Assembly: GCA_030581615.1 (NCBI GenBank)
Contig: JAKTTT010000034.1
Span: forward strand, 1-64,000
Direction: 5' to 3'
Source of the DNA: Alloascoidea africana
Lineage: Eukaryota > Ascomycota > Alloascoideomycetes > Alloascoideales > Alloascoideaceae
Length of the DNA: 64,000 nt
Shown: one piece after another, positions 12,801-23,606 of the stretch
Layout of the letters: each line of letters begins with the position of its first letter
Numbering within the stretch: the first letter of the stretch is position 1
The notes under the pieces: model-generated
Told to the model about the DNA's origin: nothing
The model's input: the letters and a program-made list of their open reading frames with translations, nothing else
Databases searched by the model: none
Translations under genes and position numbers: made by a program

Positions 12801-15077
12801 TTGGCTCAGAAAGCTGCCATGAAGGGATATGATTTGATACCTACTGACGAACATCAACAACTCCTTTCAAAGTTGAATAACCCGGATAATGCATTCCTCT
12901 CTAAAAAGGCAGCATTGCTTGGGTTTGTTCTTGTTCCAATTAACGAGCAGAAGAGACTGTTAACTATCAGTACCAACCCTACGAAAGAATTTTTGACAGA
13001 AAAAGCAAAAGCAAAAGGATTTGACGTGCTTCCTATAGAGGAACATGAAAGAATTGTCCATATGATTAATGATCCTTCTGAATCCTTCCTCTCTGAGAAA
13101 GCAGCTGTGAAGGGCTTGATTGTTGTACTGAAGAAAGATTACGAATGTTTGGTGTCGAAGCTAGATCAACCTAGGCATGAGTATCTTGTTGAGAAATCGG
13201 GTGAAAAGGGATTTGATTTGGTTTTAGCTACAGAGCATAAGAAAATGGTTGAGACCATCAACAATCCAGATAAATCCTTCTTGTCAATAAAAGCAGCCGC
13301 TCTTGGGTTTGTTCTTGTCGACGTTGATGAACATGAAAAGCTATTAGCTCTTAGGAATGACCCAGGTCAAGAGTTTCTGACTGAAAGCGCTAAAACCAAG
13401 GGATTGAGTATGATTACTTTTGAAGAGCATAACAGACTCGTTGCAATTGAAAAAACCCCTGATATGGATTATCTCAAGCAAAAGTCTAAAGAACAAAACC
13501 ACATGGTAATACCACAGGATACTCATACGAACTTGGTACGGAAGGCTACAAAGCCAACCCTTGAAGAATTAATCAAAAATGCTAGCACCAAGGGTTATGT
13601 TCTTGTTCCAAAAGAAGAGTTTGATAAGCTATTTCAAACTTCTAACAATCCCACAGTTGAGGAGCTTAGGAATAAAGCTGGTCTGAAAGGTTTCGTTTTA
13701 CTAAGTAACAGTGAACATCAGCAGCTTCTGAATACGGTTAAAAATCCTTCACTAGATCATGTTCGGTCGAAAGCAAATGCGCTAGACTTGGATGTGGTTC
13801 CAATCGAGGAACTTGAGCAATTGAAGAAGACAAACGCTGACAATGAAAAGGATTTATTGGAACTAAGAAGACCGCCAACTGAACTCGAAGTCAAGCGGCT
13901 TGCATCTAGTTTAGGGTTGATTACAATTCCAACAGAAGAATATGTGGAACTAGAGCATCGTGCAAGTCTGAGCTCTGAGCATCGCCCAATTACGAAGGAT
14001 GACGTTGTTCAGAAAGCCACTGCGCTTGGTCTTGTTACGCTTACCGATGTTGAGTATAACTCCTTGAAATCGGATAGGGTTAGTACAAGAAGAGAACTGG
14101 ATGAAAAGGCAAAAGAATATGGTTTGACGGTTATTTCGGTTGCAGAATTGATAGAGCTTCAAAAGAGCTCTGTTTCCTCAACAAATGACTCTAATCTTCA
14201 GACCTCAAGAGTTGGAGACGCTGGCGTTCGGTCGCTTGATACAAGTATCAGAGACCAACTAACAAAAAATACGGATGGGCTTGGTATAGTTCCACTCTCA
14301 AGAGATGATAGGATTCAAACTATATCTCCTCCAACTTCATCGGTTGATTCGGACTTTATGCGAAGAAGCACTTCTCCACTTTCTTCAACTTCTAGAGATC
14401 CAAAAATCAGAGAAGTGAAAGGAGCACCTCGAATGGTTAATAGCATAGTTGTTCCCATTTCATTGCAACGAGAAACGTCCGGTGTATTGGTTGATCCTAC
14501 CAGCCAAAATACTCCAGCCAAGAGAAAGTTATCTTCAGCTTCAAGGAAAACGAATGTTAGCAGACAGACTTCCTTCACCTCGGGGCTTTCAGAAAGAGAT
14601 ATAGAACACGGACAAGATATTACATCGGGTGCTAATATTACCATTGGCACAAACCCATCATTGAGTGAGCAGAGTATGATTCCTGCCGTTACTCAAACTG
14701 TTATTGGGGAGTTTTTGTACAAGTACTATCGGAGAGGATTCCGCAACATTAGTGGAATTTCTGATAATCGGCATCTGCGCTACTTTTGGATTCATCCTTA
14801 CACAATGACTTTGTACTGGTCAATAAAAAATCCAGCTGTCGGTGATCCATCAAATGAAAAGACAAGAGCAGCTGCCATTTTAGGGGTTGTGGCTATCGAG
14901 GACGCCAACCCTCTTCCCCCGGGATTGTGGCATATGAGCATTGTGGTTAAAACGCAAGGCCGAGATATAAGATTCACTTGCCCAACACGCCAAAGACATA
15001 ATATATGGTTTAACACATTGAGGTATTTATTGGAGAGAGCTAACGAAGTTGAAAGTATTGATTATGATCCAAACTGA
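3891..15077 (+). CDS. NUM1: NUM1-type cortical anchor protein, giant repeat array plus PH domain
   Basis: Inferred exons are 3891-4205, 4314-4581 and 4702-15077, giving 3652 residues. The introns are 108 and 120 nt; the second has no stop and would be translated if retained. Residues about 118-330 are predicted coiled coil, the part that in yeast Num1 contacts mitochondria and Mdm36/Dnm1. An acidic Ser/Thr-rich linker follows. Residues about 610-3350 are some 75-80 tandem ~35-residue units of the form PD-x2-F-[IL]-x-EKA-x3-G. The C-terminal PH domain (about 3529-3641, YKYYRRGFRNISG to FNTLRYLLERA) is the plasma-membrane phosphoinositide-binding module of Num1/ApsA. The family anchors dynein and mitochondria at the cell cortex for nuclear migration and organelle inheritance. 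S. cerevisiae Num1 is about 2750 residues with 64-residue repeats, so this one is larger with a different repeat period. The Num1 assignment rests on architecture plus the PH domain. Confidence 0.9.
5950..14170 (+). repeat. Coding tandem repeat array in NUM1
   Basis: The array has ~35-codon units (~105 nt). From about 6.45 to 9.7 kb three unit types alternate in fixed order (ENPS-x-DYI, NSPDIEHI, EQPDEKFI), giving a ~315-nt higher-order period repeated about ten times. From about 10.4 to 13.4 kb the units become a single type (NDPDQSFL-x-EKAKAKGFDL) without the three-step order. Units are well diverged at DNA level, so the array is old rather than freshly expanded. Confidence 0.85.
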
Positions 15078-15619
15078 TTTAAATTGTATGTTAAAGTGTT
15101 GAAAACACTGTTGTGGGTTAATTTGTGATTTATTTGATTTATTTTACGTTTGTTTTGTTTTTTGAGTTTATAAAAGTATTTCAAAGTATTAATAGTAATC
15201 AATATTGAAGATGATAGTTGAGATATACCGGTTATTTGCTATGGCTTTGGAACTTTGGAACTTTGAGACTCATTGCTCTTGGTTAATCTTGTTCTATAGC
15301 TTTATCTCCGTCAATGAACTACTTATTACTTAGTAAAGGCAGGGTGGAAACATAAATAATATACCAAGCTTCTTCTGTTATGTTTACAATGTGTTTATTG
15401 TTGCAAAAAACCCAGTTTCAACAAGGGATCTTCGTTCAGAACTGGTCATGAAAAAAAAAATAACCGGTTGGAAAGAAGAACTGTCTAGGCAAGAAACTGT
15501 TTTAATTGTTTCATATACAAATTCTCAACTGGATCAGGATTTACTTAAGTTCATGGTTATATAGTTTTAGGAGGGTGCTGTATTCTTGAGACGGACTAAA
15601 CATTACACGATGTTCTAAC
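15078..15619. other. Convergent intergenic region NUM1/RPL19
   Basis: The 542 bases between the NUM1 stop and the RPL19 stop are AT-rich, as expected for two facing 3' UTRs. No additional gene or structure was seen. Confidence 0.7.
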
Positions 15620-16592
15620 TTAATCATCTCTGAGTAAAGCCTCTCTTTTCTCGGCAATTCTTTGGGCTCTTCTCTCTCTAGCAGCCTTGTTTCTCAGACG
15701 ACGAGCATCAGCTTCATCAGCCAAATGCTTGGCTCTCAAAGCTTCAGCCTTAGCCTTGATGACGTGCTCAATAACCTGTCTCTTGTGCTTGAAAGCATTA
15801 CCCTTGACCAGTTTGTATAGCTCGTGATAAAGGTGCTTATCTATCTTTCCGTTTGAACGATACTTGACCAACAATCTTCTCAAAACTCTGATACGGCGCA
15901 TCCAGAGAACTTGGCTTGGGAATCTGGCGTCCTTGGTACCCTTTCTCTTACCGTAACCGGTGTGACGACCGTTGCGCTTGGATTCGGCCAGAGCTCTAGC
16001 ATGAGAGCGAGAGTGAACAGTCTGTGGCTTGGCAATGATGTAGCCATTTGCAACCAACTTGCGGATGGACTGACGAGAGTTGGCATTTCCAATCTCAGTG
16101 GTCTCTGAAGGGTCGAGCCAAATCTTGCGCTTGCCAACCTTCAAGACACTGGCAGCAAGACGCTTCTGGGTTGATAAATTAGGAGCCCTATTAATTTCAA
16201 AGTGAACAGTTAGAAAGTCAAGATCTGAATCCCCAGAAACATAGTATTTGTAAGTGCAAATCCGAATTCATAATGGACTAGGGGTTGATAGTGCAGATGA
16301 CTATTCTTAGTAAACATAGAAGCTTGCAAAGGAACCTCAGCTTCTCGTAGATAAACAATGCAAAACAAATCTCTTAAATTGCGATCTCGATTTCACATCC
16401 AGTATTTTTCGTTGGTTTGTCGTTGATGTCGGGTATTCATGTTTGAAAGAGTAATTAATTGCCTTGTATCGTCAACCGTCGTTCGTTCGAAGAGTACCAT
16501 CCTGGTCGTAGTCATATGATCTCCAATATCGTCATAATCCCTTTATGAATTCAAAATTTGAACAAGAAAGATACTAAAGAGCCCACTTACAT
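15620..16592 (-). CDS. RPL19: 60S ribosomal protein L19 (eL19)
   Basis: Exon 2 is 15620-16187 and exon 1 is only 16591-16592. The two bases AT join the first G of exon 2 to make the start codon (AT|G GCT CCT AAT). The result is 189 residues, the same length I recall for yeast eL19. Residues start [20 protein letters not shown] and continue through the conserved KIWLDPSET and the basic helix ending [10 protein letters not shown]. The protein is a structural part of the large ribosomal subunit whose C-terminal helix contributes to an intersubunit bridge. The 403-nt intron has donor GTAAGTGG, a possible TTCTAACTG branch site and acceptor TTAATAG. From memory, the S. cerevisiae RPL19 genes have the same two-base first exon, so this position is probably ancient. 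The identity of the protein is certain; the two-base exon is inferred from motifs and phase. Confidence 0.95.
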
Positions 16593-16739
16593 TGTTGTTG
16601 GACTTGCTGTTGTTGATAGATGCCTCCTATACCTTGGAAAAGACTTGGTGGATGTCCTACTCAGCACCTGAGAAAGCGTTCTCAAATGTACTGACCAGTA
16701 TCCAGAAAACATGGAAACAGTCCCAATCAAAAATGTCCA

Positions 16740-16745
16740 TTAGGG
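16740..16745. promoter_or_regulatory. TTAGGG element upstream of RPL19
   Basis: TTAGGG (CCCTAA on the other strand) lies about 150 bases upstream of the RPL19 start. It is the core of the Tbf1 site known in ribosomal-protein promoters of many yeasts outside the S. cerevisiae group. One short motif is weak evidence alone. Confidence 0.3.
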
Positions 16746-17106
16746 CACAGACCTAATTGTGCTCATGTGACTTGGATATGCATGAATAGCTTAGCGTTTG
16801 AGAAAGTTCTAGTTATAATTAAATGGCTAGCTTATACTCCCTGAGCATTCTACTGTATGATATTTCTAGTTAAAATTCTTCGAGATCATTTTAAAGATCA
16901 TCGTACTTTAATTTGTTATCTAGTAAGAGTAGTTTTCTTTGTGGCACTCAAAGAAATCGATGAAAAAGGTTTCTCGAGAAATAGTTTGTTTGTTTTTTCT
17001 ACTTGGTTTATGGGGGTTCTTGAGGACGACAAGAAAAATCTTTCATATTGCAAAAGAAAATAAGAAAGAACTTAAAATCTTCTTTTCCTTGTTTTGAGAA
17101 AGCTTC

Positions 17107-17125
17107 TCGTGCGCTACGCGCACGA
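17107..17125. other. GC-rich perfect inverted repeat
   Basis: TCGTGCGC and GCGCACGA flank a three-base loop in otherwise AT-rich gene-free DNA. It could form a small hairpin or be a dyad binding site. No flanking gene feature explains it. Confidence 0.5.
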
Positions 17126-20100
17126 CTATTTCCTAGGCTAAGAAAAAAATGGAATGTTCAACATCTGTTTTCTGAATTCCAGGCAATAACCACAAATAAA
17201 AGAACATTTTGAATTTACAACTATGGGTAATAAATAGGTTTCTACCATAATGGGTTTTTCTCGTGTACGTGGGGTTGCGTTCTCTTCAAAGGTTGAGATA
17301 CGAACATAATTAGCTAGCGTGGAGATGAATAAAGACTGGAGATTTTCATAACCTTCAAAAACATAAACGAATCAATACTAAAAATTAGGATCTATTTTTG
17401 AACCATAGTCAAACATGAATTGAAAAGGTGAACTTCATCATACCCCATCTCGCAAAATAACAAGTATCTTCTTAAATTATTAAAAGTAAAGTCTTCTACT
17501 ATAGATATCAGCAGTTAAATTCGCATAAAGAGGTCTAGTCACTGCTTTAAATGTTGAATGATGCATTTAACATTTCAACCTTTAGTTTCTCCTTTTGTTT
17601 TGCTTTCTTTTCTCTCAACAGAGACAACGCGGGACGTTTTTGGCAGAGACACACTTCACCTTTTAGATTTTCTGACTTAGGAATTGTTCCAGATCTCCCT
17701 AAATGCCAAGCCCGAATTATTACAGTTCTTGAGAAATAATCATGGAAGTGAGGAATTTTAAGGTATGGGTTTGACTTGGCAATTTGATTTTTCCTTTTGG
17801 ATTTATCTAAGCATTTTTAATGTGTCCTTAATTTCCGAAAAGAAGTCAAGCTTAATCTAAGATGTTTGGGGTTATTTTAAATTTTTTAATGAGAAACCCT
17901 CATTCATAGGAGAAATTCAAGATCAAATGGTAAAAACATAAGAAGGGTTTCTGTTTGAAAGAACAGAGGTTGACGACTACTATTTCCGAGAGGTGGAAAA
18001 ACTTAGTTTCGTCGAGTTATAATTAATTCATACCAAGTCTGCCAATCCGAACTACTGTTTTAAAATATGTTTGATTTGTTCCAAGTAAGATTAGCGGGAA
18101 TATTGCTCTTTAAACGATAGAAAATCATGTGGTAGCTTAAAAACTAACTTCATCGTTTGAGGGTTCTCAGGGCTCAACTCTTTCTGGGGACTCCAAGTGT
18201 GTACGCCTCCTATTTTCAACTGATAAAACATTCACAGCCTGTTTCCATACTCTTTCGAGACCAAAAGGTTATCATTGTTATTTTTGAAGGTTGCCAACTG
18301 AACATCATACAATACAAATGGCTTCACGCTTTTGTTGACGTGCACAAGCAGCCCTGCGCAGGACAAGCTTAGTTTTGAACCCACTTTTCTAAAGTATATA
18401 TGTATATCCCACAACATCTAGAAGTTCGCCTTGCCAGAATTCAACCCCAACTCGTAAATAGCTAGTAAAAAACAATTGGGTTCAACTGTAATAATTCTAT
18501 GGATACATACCTACACTTGTGAAACCATGATTCCTTTATTTGATGCCGCTATCATGATTTTTCAAAATTGAAGGGTGTTTGGAATGGTTCAACGGCGATT
18601 CGAATCTTTGCTTCGCTCAGGTGAGCTCCAAAGATGTCTCACAATTCAAGCCTTCCTTTTCTCGACACCTCAATATCTAGGAGCTCAAATTAAGGTAAAA
18701 CTATGAGGCACCTGCATTAGTCAACCGATACCTTGCAATATAATAAGTGGATCTCGGATATTAGTCCCCGCTCTGTTTTTGCTGCATTCGATACATGAAG
18801 TGGCCAATATCTGGCACAAAAGGTCTCACCCTCCTCTTCTCGGGTAAATAACCCAGGCTGTAAAGAAACAATGCCTTTGATTGTTTTATCCAGTTTTAGA
18901 AAGTTTCGTATCTGGGATCATTAAAAAAAAATTATGCTTTACTATAAACTAGGAAATTATAGATTTGCTAAAGCCTCACTAATGATGACGAGTGAGGTGG
19001 GTAGTGCAAATTTCTATAATCCACGATTATTAGATCACTTTACTGCGAGTGGCTGTTGTCCCGATAATGCACGTAATGGGATTGTAAACCATCCAAAGAT
19101 GATAAATTTTTAATTGCCGTTGAGAATTATCAAATTGGGAAAAGTGACGTTTATGAAAAAGCACACAGATCTCATCTTTATCTAATGCTTAGATGCCTTT
19201 CCAGACACAGAAGGAGTTTGAACGTAAATGTTTACTGTCAGGTGGAGATTTTTGCAATTGCCACGAGCAACAATGAAAAACCTGGATTGGCAATTGAAAG
19301 GCACTACTTTCCATACGTAAGAACCGTTTTCGTTCAATTGAGCTTGGACGTTTTATTAATATCGGACGGCTGTTAATCTCTCGGTGACATACAACGTATA
19401 CTGTTATATGGGGATGAGCATGGAGACAATAGAGCCTTTTTATCAAGTCCTCTAAATTTGGAGTTGGTTTTGGAGAGTACAATAGACGGCAATGAACGTC
19501 AAACTGGGCATTAAGATAATCCTTCGGTATAGATTATTGAGGATGCAAAGAAACCACTTTTTACAGTGTCATGTAGGACCACGAAAGGCCACAACTATCG
19601 TACACAACAGAATTCTCTACCAACTGTCTCATATTTCTAAATCTGTTAAAGACATTAAATTGCACTGGCAAACAGCGGCTAAGCAGGCTACAAAACTAGT
19701 CCCAAGATGAATCAAGTTCGCTGAAAGATGTCCTGACTGGAAAAGTTTTATCTATCTTTTTTTAAAGTTATCCAGCTGTATGGCAAACAACTTTAAACTC
19801 GTTAATGATAACGAAAGTGTTAATAAACTCGAGTTAAGATCGCATCAGATGGAACACTCTAAGGCAGGTTACTAACAATAGACTGTCAATGCAACCCCAA
19901 CCCCCACAGTTACAGTTAAACACCAAAAAATGTGTCTTTTAGTCTTAGCGTTGATGATCAGAATTACAATCTTTCAATATGTGCTCCAACCATGAACCTT
20001 GTAAAAACCGGTACCTCTTATCGCTATAGTACTGTATCAGCAGGGAAGACCTAAACTAGAAAAACACTTTGTAAACCGCTCTAACTTGTTGTTGGAAACT

Positions 20101-20476
20101 GATGATTGGGTGGCATCATGTGATAGAATAGAATCCAATTCAATTCGTGTCTGTGTTTGTTTGCATGCTACTTTTGTCGATCAGATGAAAGATAATCTTG
20201 GTCATCTCTCTCCTAGTGGATTTTGGGATTCACAGGGAAAAGATCATTCTCCATCCCTGATTCCTGACTTCCAGCTCTTGCCCATCCCCTTACTAAAAGG
20301 GATTTTTTTCGTCATTGTCATAGAACATCTGTTTCCTGGACAAGAAGCTAACTAATTAAATACATTTCTACTGTCTACATACATTCTTGCTGCCAGCGAG
20401 TAACAATATTGAAGATCATCATGACCTTACATCATCGAAGAGGTTTTTCCGAACATAATGCTCTTCACCAGGACAG

Positions 20477-20500
20477 TTTTGCTTTTGCTTTTGCTTTTTG
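20477..20500. repeat. GCTTTT hexamer run
   Basis: Three to four copies of GCTTTT occur in the STP-like upstream region. The same hexamer (as AAAAGC) recurs at 34012-34055. Confidence 0.75.
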
Positions 20501-20900
20501 TTACTGCTTTTACATTTAGCCTTGTACAGATAAGGAGAGCCATGTAGTCAAAACTAGTCCAACTAAAGGAAGGTCTCTCCAGCTGTAGAAGGCATCACCT
20601 AGCAAATCACGCGATCTCCGTTGTAACCAAAATACCCATTATGTGCGGAGTTTTCTCTACCGTACACATTGTTTTGTAGTTTTCATTTGTGTTTGTGAAG
20701 ATGGCAGTAGTCTCAGTCTGCAAACACAAATGTTGAGGGGCCTGGTGATCACGAAAAAAGCCATGGGAATGAGGATTGACAAATGATCGTCCTAGAAGAA
20801 GCACCCAAACCTTAGCAAAACTCAAAAGTGGCACTTGTGTTCCAATCCGGAAAACCAGAGATATTCAAGCTCTAAGCTCAAACCCTGAATTGTCCATGGC

Positions 20901-21240
20901 CTGCCCCCTTGCTTCACCGGGCCGGCAGAGGGGGGGGGCGCCCGCTAGCGCCCAGAGCAAAGATTTGGCCCGCCGGCTGCCACCGCCAGCTGCGCTCCAC
21001 GGTGCGCTTTCGCGGCGTGCGAAGCGGGATCTGGATCTCGAGCGAGCAGCACTCGCCCAGGCAGCCCAAAGTCTCAACGTCCCGGGCATTCGCAGCGTGG
21101 ACTCGTCGAGATCGCGGCGATGGTGGTGAGGCTAGTGAAAAAATTTCCTTGTTTGTTATCTAGACCCCCACCTGGGAAGAGGAGGGGGCGCCGGGGGAGG
21201 GCCGCAGGGGGTAGACAGCGCCGCCACCCCCTCCAGATTT
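20901..21240. promoter_or_regulatory. GC-rich island upstream of the STP1/2-like gene
   Basis: An abrupt GC-rich block (about 20905-21130 and 21170-21235) sits in AT-rich DNA and ends at a TATAAT at 21241. It is full of G/C runs, including several CCCC/AGGGG-type motifs of the kind bound by C2H2 factors such as Msn2/4 or Mig1. Open frames across it on both strands reflect base composition. It is most likely a regulatory platform or structured leader. A hidden upstream exon was considered, but no conserved protein segment was found. Confidence 0.45.
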
Positions 21241-21246
21241 TATAAT
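21241..21246 (+). promoter_or_regulatory. TATA-like element of the STP1/2-like gene
   Basis: TATAAT directly follows the GC island and precedes a C/T-rich tract. It lies about 215 bases before the ATG at 21459, the expected core-promoter order for a yeast gene. Confidence 0.35.
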
Positions 21247-21458
21247 CTCGTCTCCATTTCCCTTCTCCCTCCTTTTTCCCTCGGTATACCTGTTTCTACT
21301 CTCATCTGTCTCGACACACACCCCCATAGATGGCTTAAAGAGGTCTTCAAGACTAGGAATAATTCAACAAACACCTCGCGTACAGCTGTATTCCACGACA
21401 TCGTAATTATAAACACACTTCTGTCTCATCCAGAGCGATTAGCCACGAACGATTTGCA

Positions 21459-23606
21459 ATGCCGGCTGTGTCATCCACAATGTCGTTCCCAACCTCCCAC
21501 AGAAGTCAGCACCCAATAAGTCCACGAAGCTCGTCCAGGTTTCCGCTCGTCCAGCAGATACCGCTCAGCATTTCAGACATGTTTATCGACCTGTTGTTGA
21601 GAATCATGGCGGTCGTGGTGATTGGAACGAGATTTCTGACTACTATGTTTAGTCTGATGCTACACACCGCCATCAGACCTCCTTCAGAATGGGGACATCT
21701 ACCCGAAAGCGGCAAAAAACGTCCACCCTTGATTTCTGGAGACGAAAAGCCACGGTTATTATTTGATATTAAGGCCAGTACCCAACCTGCTACTAAAGAC
21801 AGTGACAAATTTGTTCAGAAAAAGTCGCTCTTCCCTGGTATCGTACTCGATGTGGATCTGACACCGGTAACTGCCATACCTTGCGCTACCTGTCCAGACT
21901 TTGACTACTATGACGACGTGCACTCTTATGTCGAGTGCGAGTGGGATCCGACTCAGGTTGAACTTTTTGATAAGGGGAACACCGATCAAATGATGATGCT
22001 CATGGGAAATATGGGAATGAATATGATTAATGTCAACGACGTTAATGGCATGATGGCCTCTTCCCAGCCTCAACCTTTGAGCATAAATGAAAACTTTAGT
22101 TTGAACAGCAACAAATCTCTTGAGCTGGATGAACTTCAAATGCAGTTGAATATGACTGAAGTTCCCGGCTTACACGAAGTTCCTTTGGGACAAATCTCTC
22201 CTGGAACATTCAGTGTGAGATCTCCAAATCAATATGGAGATGTTGCTGTCCCTGACAATGTCTGTCTCAATAATACCTCCCAGATGGAATCCGGAGAGAA
22301 TATTCCTTATTCACGTCCACATTCCCAATCTGAGCTGAATAGGAACCATCCTTCTGGCTATAGCCCTGCAAGCCAGACATTGCTGGAAGGTGACCTTGGC
22401 TTTATCTGTGGAGAACATTCTAACCTATCCAAGAGCCATAACGGATCATGCTTGTTTACTGATGATTCAAGAAGTAGCTCTTTCTCTCCTTCAAAGTCTT
22501 CAATGACAGCTTGCTCATGTAGCGACATGAACGTTAGTCCACCTACTCTTCAAGACATTAAGAACGAGAATTTGGAAGCTCTTGCCTTCCAGCAACCGCC
22601 ACCACAACAACAGCAGCAGCAGCAGCAGCAAAGAGCTGATAGTTTTTCTCCAGATCAACCGGGTGTCCAAGTGGATTACCAAGCAGGATACAGTGATATG
22701 GCTTCTCAATATGGTGATAAAGAGCTGAATAACGTCAACTTTGATTACTCCTTGTCTCATTGCAATACAAAGCCATCACCGATATCTTCCGATGGCTTGT
22801 CACCAACTCAGATTGTTGATTATGGCGGTTCTCCTTACCAGTCGCAAGTTCACCAACCTCCAGTTTACAATAATAACTATGCTTTGCAGAATCCACCAAC
22901 CACATATAGCCTCATAATCCCTCCTACAGATCAGCGACCTCAAGTTTCGAGAATGAGCATGTTTGGTCCCGAAATGCAAGAAAATTCTCCACCAGATCAT
23001 AATTCAACAACAAATGGTGTCCTGTTATATCAGAATGAGAAAATTCACAAATGCCCACAGTGCGACTCCACTTTCAGAGTGAAAGGGTACCTAACGAGAC
23101 ATATGAAAAAGCATGATAAGATAAAGGCTTTTCAATGCCCATTTTACGACCCCAAGAATTCGACACCATGCCATCAAACTGGTGACTTTTGCCGAAGGGA
23201 TACCTACAAGACACATTTGAAAGCACTACATTTCGTGTATCCACCAGGTACCAAATCTGGAGAGAGAAAGAATGTTGGAGGCAGATGTGGAGGATGCTTA
23301 GATTACTTCAAATCTAACGAAGATTGGATTGTCAACCATCTGGAAAAGAGCAGATGTCCAAGGATGACGAGACCAGCTAGACGATTAAGAAAGAAGACTG
23401 CAGCTTTGGGAAACACATCCACGAAAGCTCAAGGGACGAATAACAGGATGATGATTGACAACAATCAACAGCAACAACAGTGTAATGATAATGTTGAACA
23501 TCATCACCATCACCCACACACGTTTGGTGGATTAATACCTGGAGCAATTGAGCATTACCATAATCCACAACAATATCAACCAAAGTTGCTGTCACAGCTG
23601 AGCTGA
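21459..23606 (+). CDS. STP1/STP2-like: STP1/STP2-type zinc-finger transcription factor (SPS amino-acid sensing)
   Basis: The product has 715 residues. Near residue 530 lies a C2H2 finger (CPQC...YLTRHMKKH), followed by two atypical fingers (CPFYDP...H, then CGGC...H...C, to about 632). The GYLTRHMKKH and RRDTYKTHLKA segments match Stp1/Stp2. The N-terminus has a hydrophobic/amphipathic stretch at residues about 38-70, corresponding to the cytoplasmic-retention Region I of Stp1. Residues about 125-150 carry SLFPG...AIPCATC, resembling the SLFP...IPCS context of Stp1 Region II, where Ssy5 cleaves. In the known pathway Stp factors are made latent, cleaved when extracellular amino acids activate Ssy1-Ptr3-Ssy5, and then switch on amino-acid permease genes in the nucleus. 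The middle is Ser/Asn/Gln-rich with a short polyQ, and the C-terminus has a run of five His. It is longer than S. cerevisiae Stp1 (about 520). STP1 and STP2 cannot be told apart here. Confidence 0.85.
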   Translation: MPAVSSTMSFPTSHRSQHPISPRSSSRFPLVQQIPLSISDMFIDLLLRIMAVVVIGTRFLTTMFSLMLHTAIRPPSEWGHLPESGKKRPPLISGDEKPRLLFDIKASTQPATKDSDKFVQKKSLFPGIVLDVDLTPVTAIPCATCPDFDYYDDVHSYVECEWDPTQVELFDKGNTDQMMMLMGNMGMNMINVNDVNGMMASSQPQPLSINENFSLNSNKSLELDELQMQLNMTEVPGLHEVPLGQISPGTFSVRSPNQYGDVAVPDNVCLNNTSQMESGENIPYSRPHSQSELNRNHPSGYSPASQTLLEGDLGFICGEHSNLSKSHNGSCLFTDDSRSSSFSPSKSSMTACSCSDMNVSPPTLQDIKNENLEALAFQQPPPQQQQQQQQQRADSFSPDQPGVQVDYQAGYSDMASQYGDKELNNVNFDYSLSHCNTKPSPISSDGLSPTQIVDYGGSPYQSQVHQPPVYNNNYALQNPPTTYSLIIPPTDQRPQVSRMSMFGPEMQENSPPDHNSTTNGVLLYQNEKIHKCPQCDSTFRVKGYLTRHMKKHDKIKAFQCPFYDPKNSTPCHQTGDFCRRDTYKTHLKALHFVYPPGTKSGERKNVGGRCGGCLDYFKSNEDWIVNHLEKSRCPRMTRPARRLRKKTAALGNTSTKAQGTNNRMMIDNNQQQQQCNDNVEHHHHHPHTFGGLIPGAIEHYHNPQQYQPKLLSQLS

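Larger units (their letters stand above)
16593..20900. other. Long gene-free divergent interval RPL19 - STP1/2-like
   Basis: This is about 4.3 kb of AT-rich DNA without a convincing open frame, plus the GC island listed separately. It must hold the RPL19 promoter at its left end and probably the regulatory region and long leader of the transcription factor at its right. Visible structure: a TTAGGG at 16740-16745, a perfect 8-bp stem at 17107-17125, and a GCTTTT hexamer run at 20477-20500. The frames at 18157-18372, 19492-19710 and 20086-20355 lack recognisable domains. No tRNA B-box was found by eye. Confidence 0.6.

Noticed and set aside
20776-21163. Arg/Ala/Pro-rich frames in the GC island, as possible first exon of the STP-like gene
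   Set aside because: No conserved protein segment, frames open in several registers at once, and a TATA-like element lies downstream of the island.
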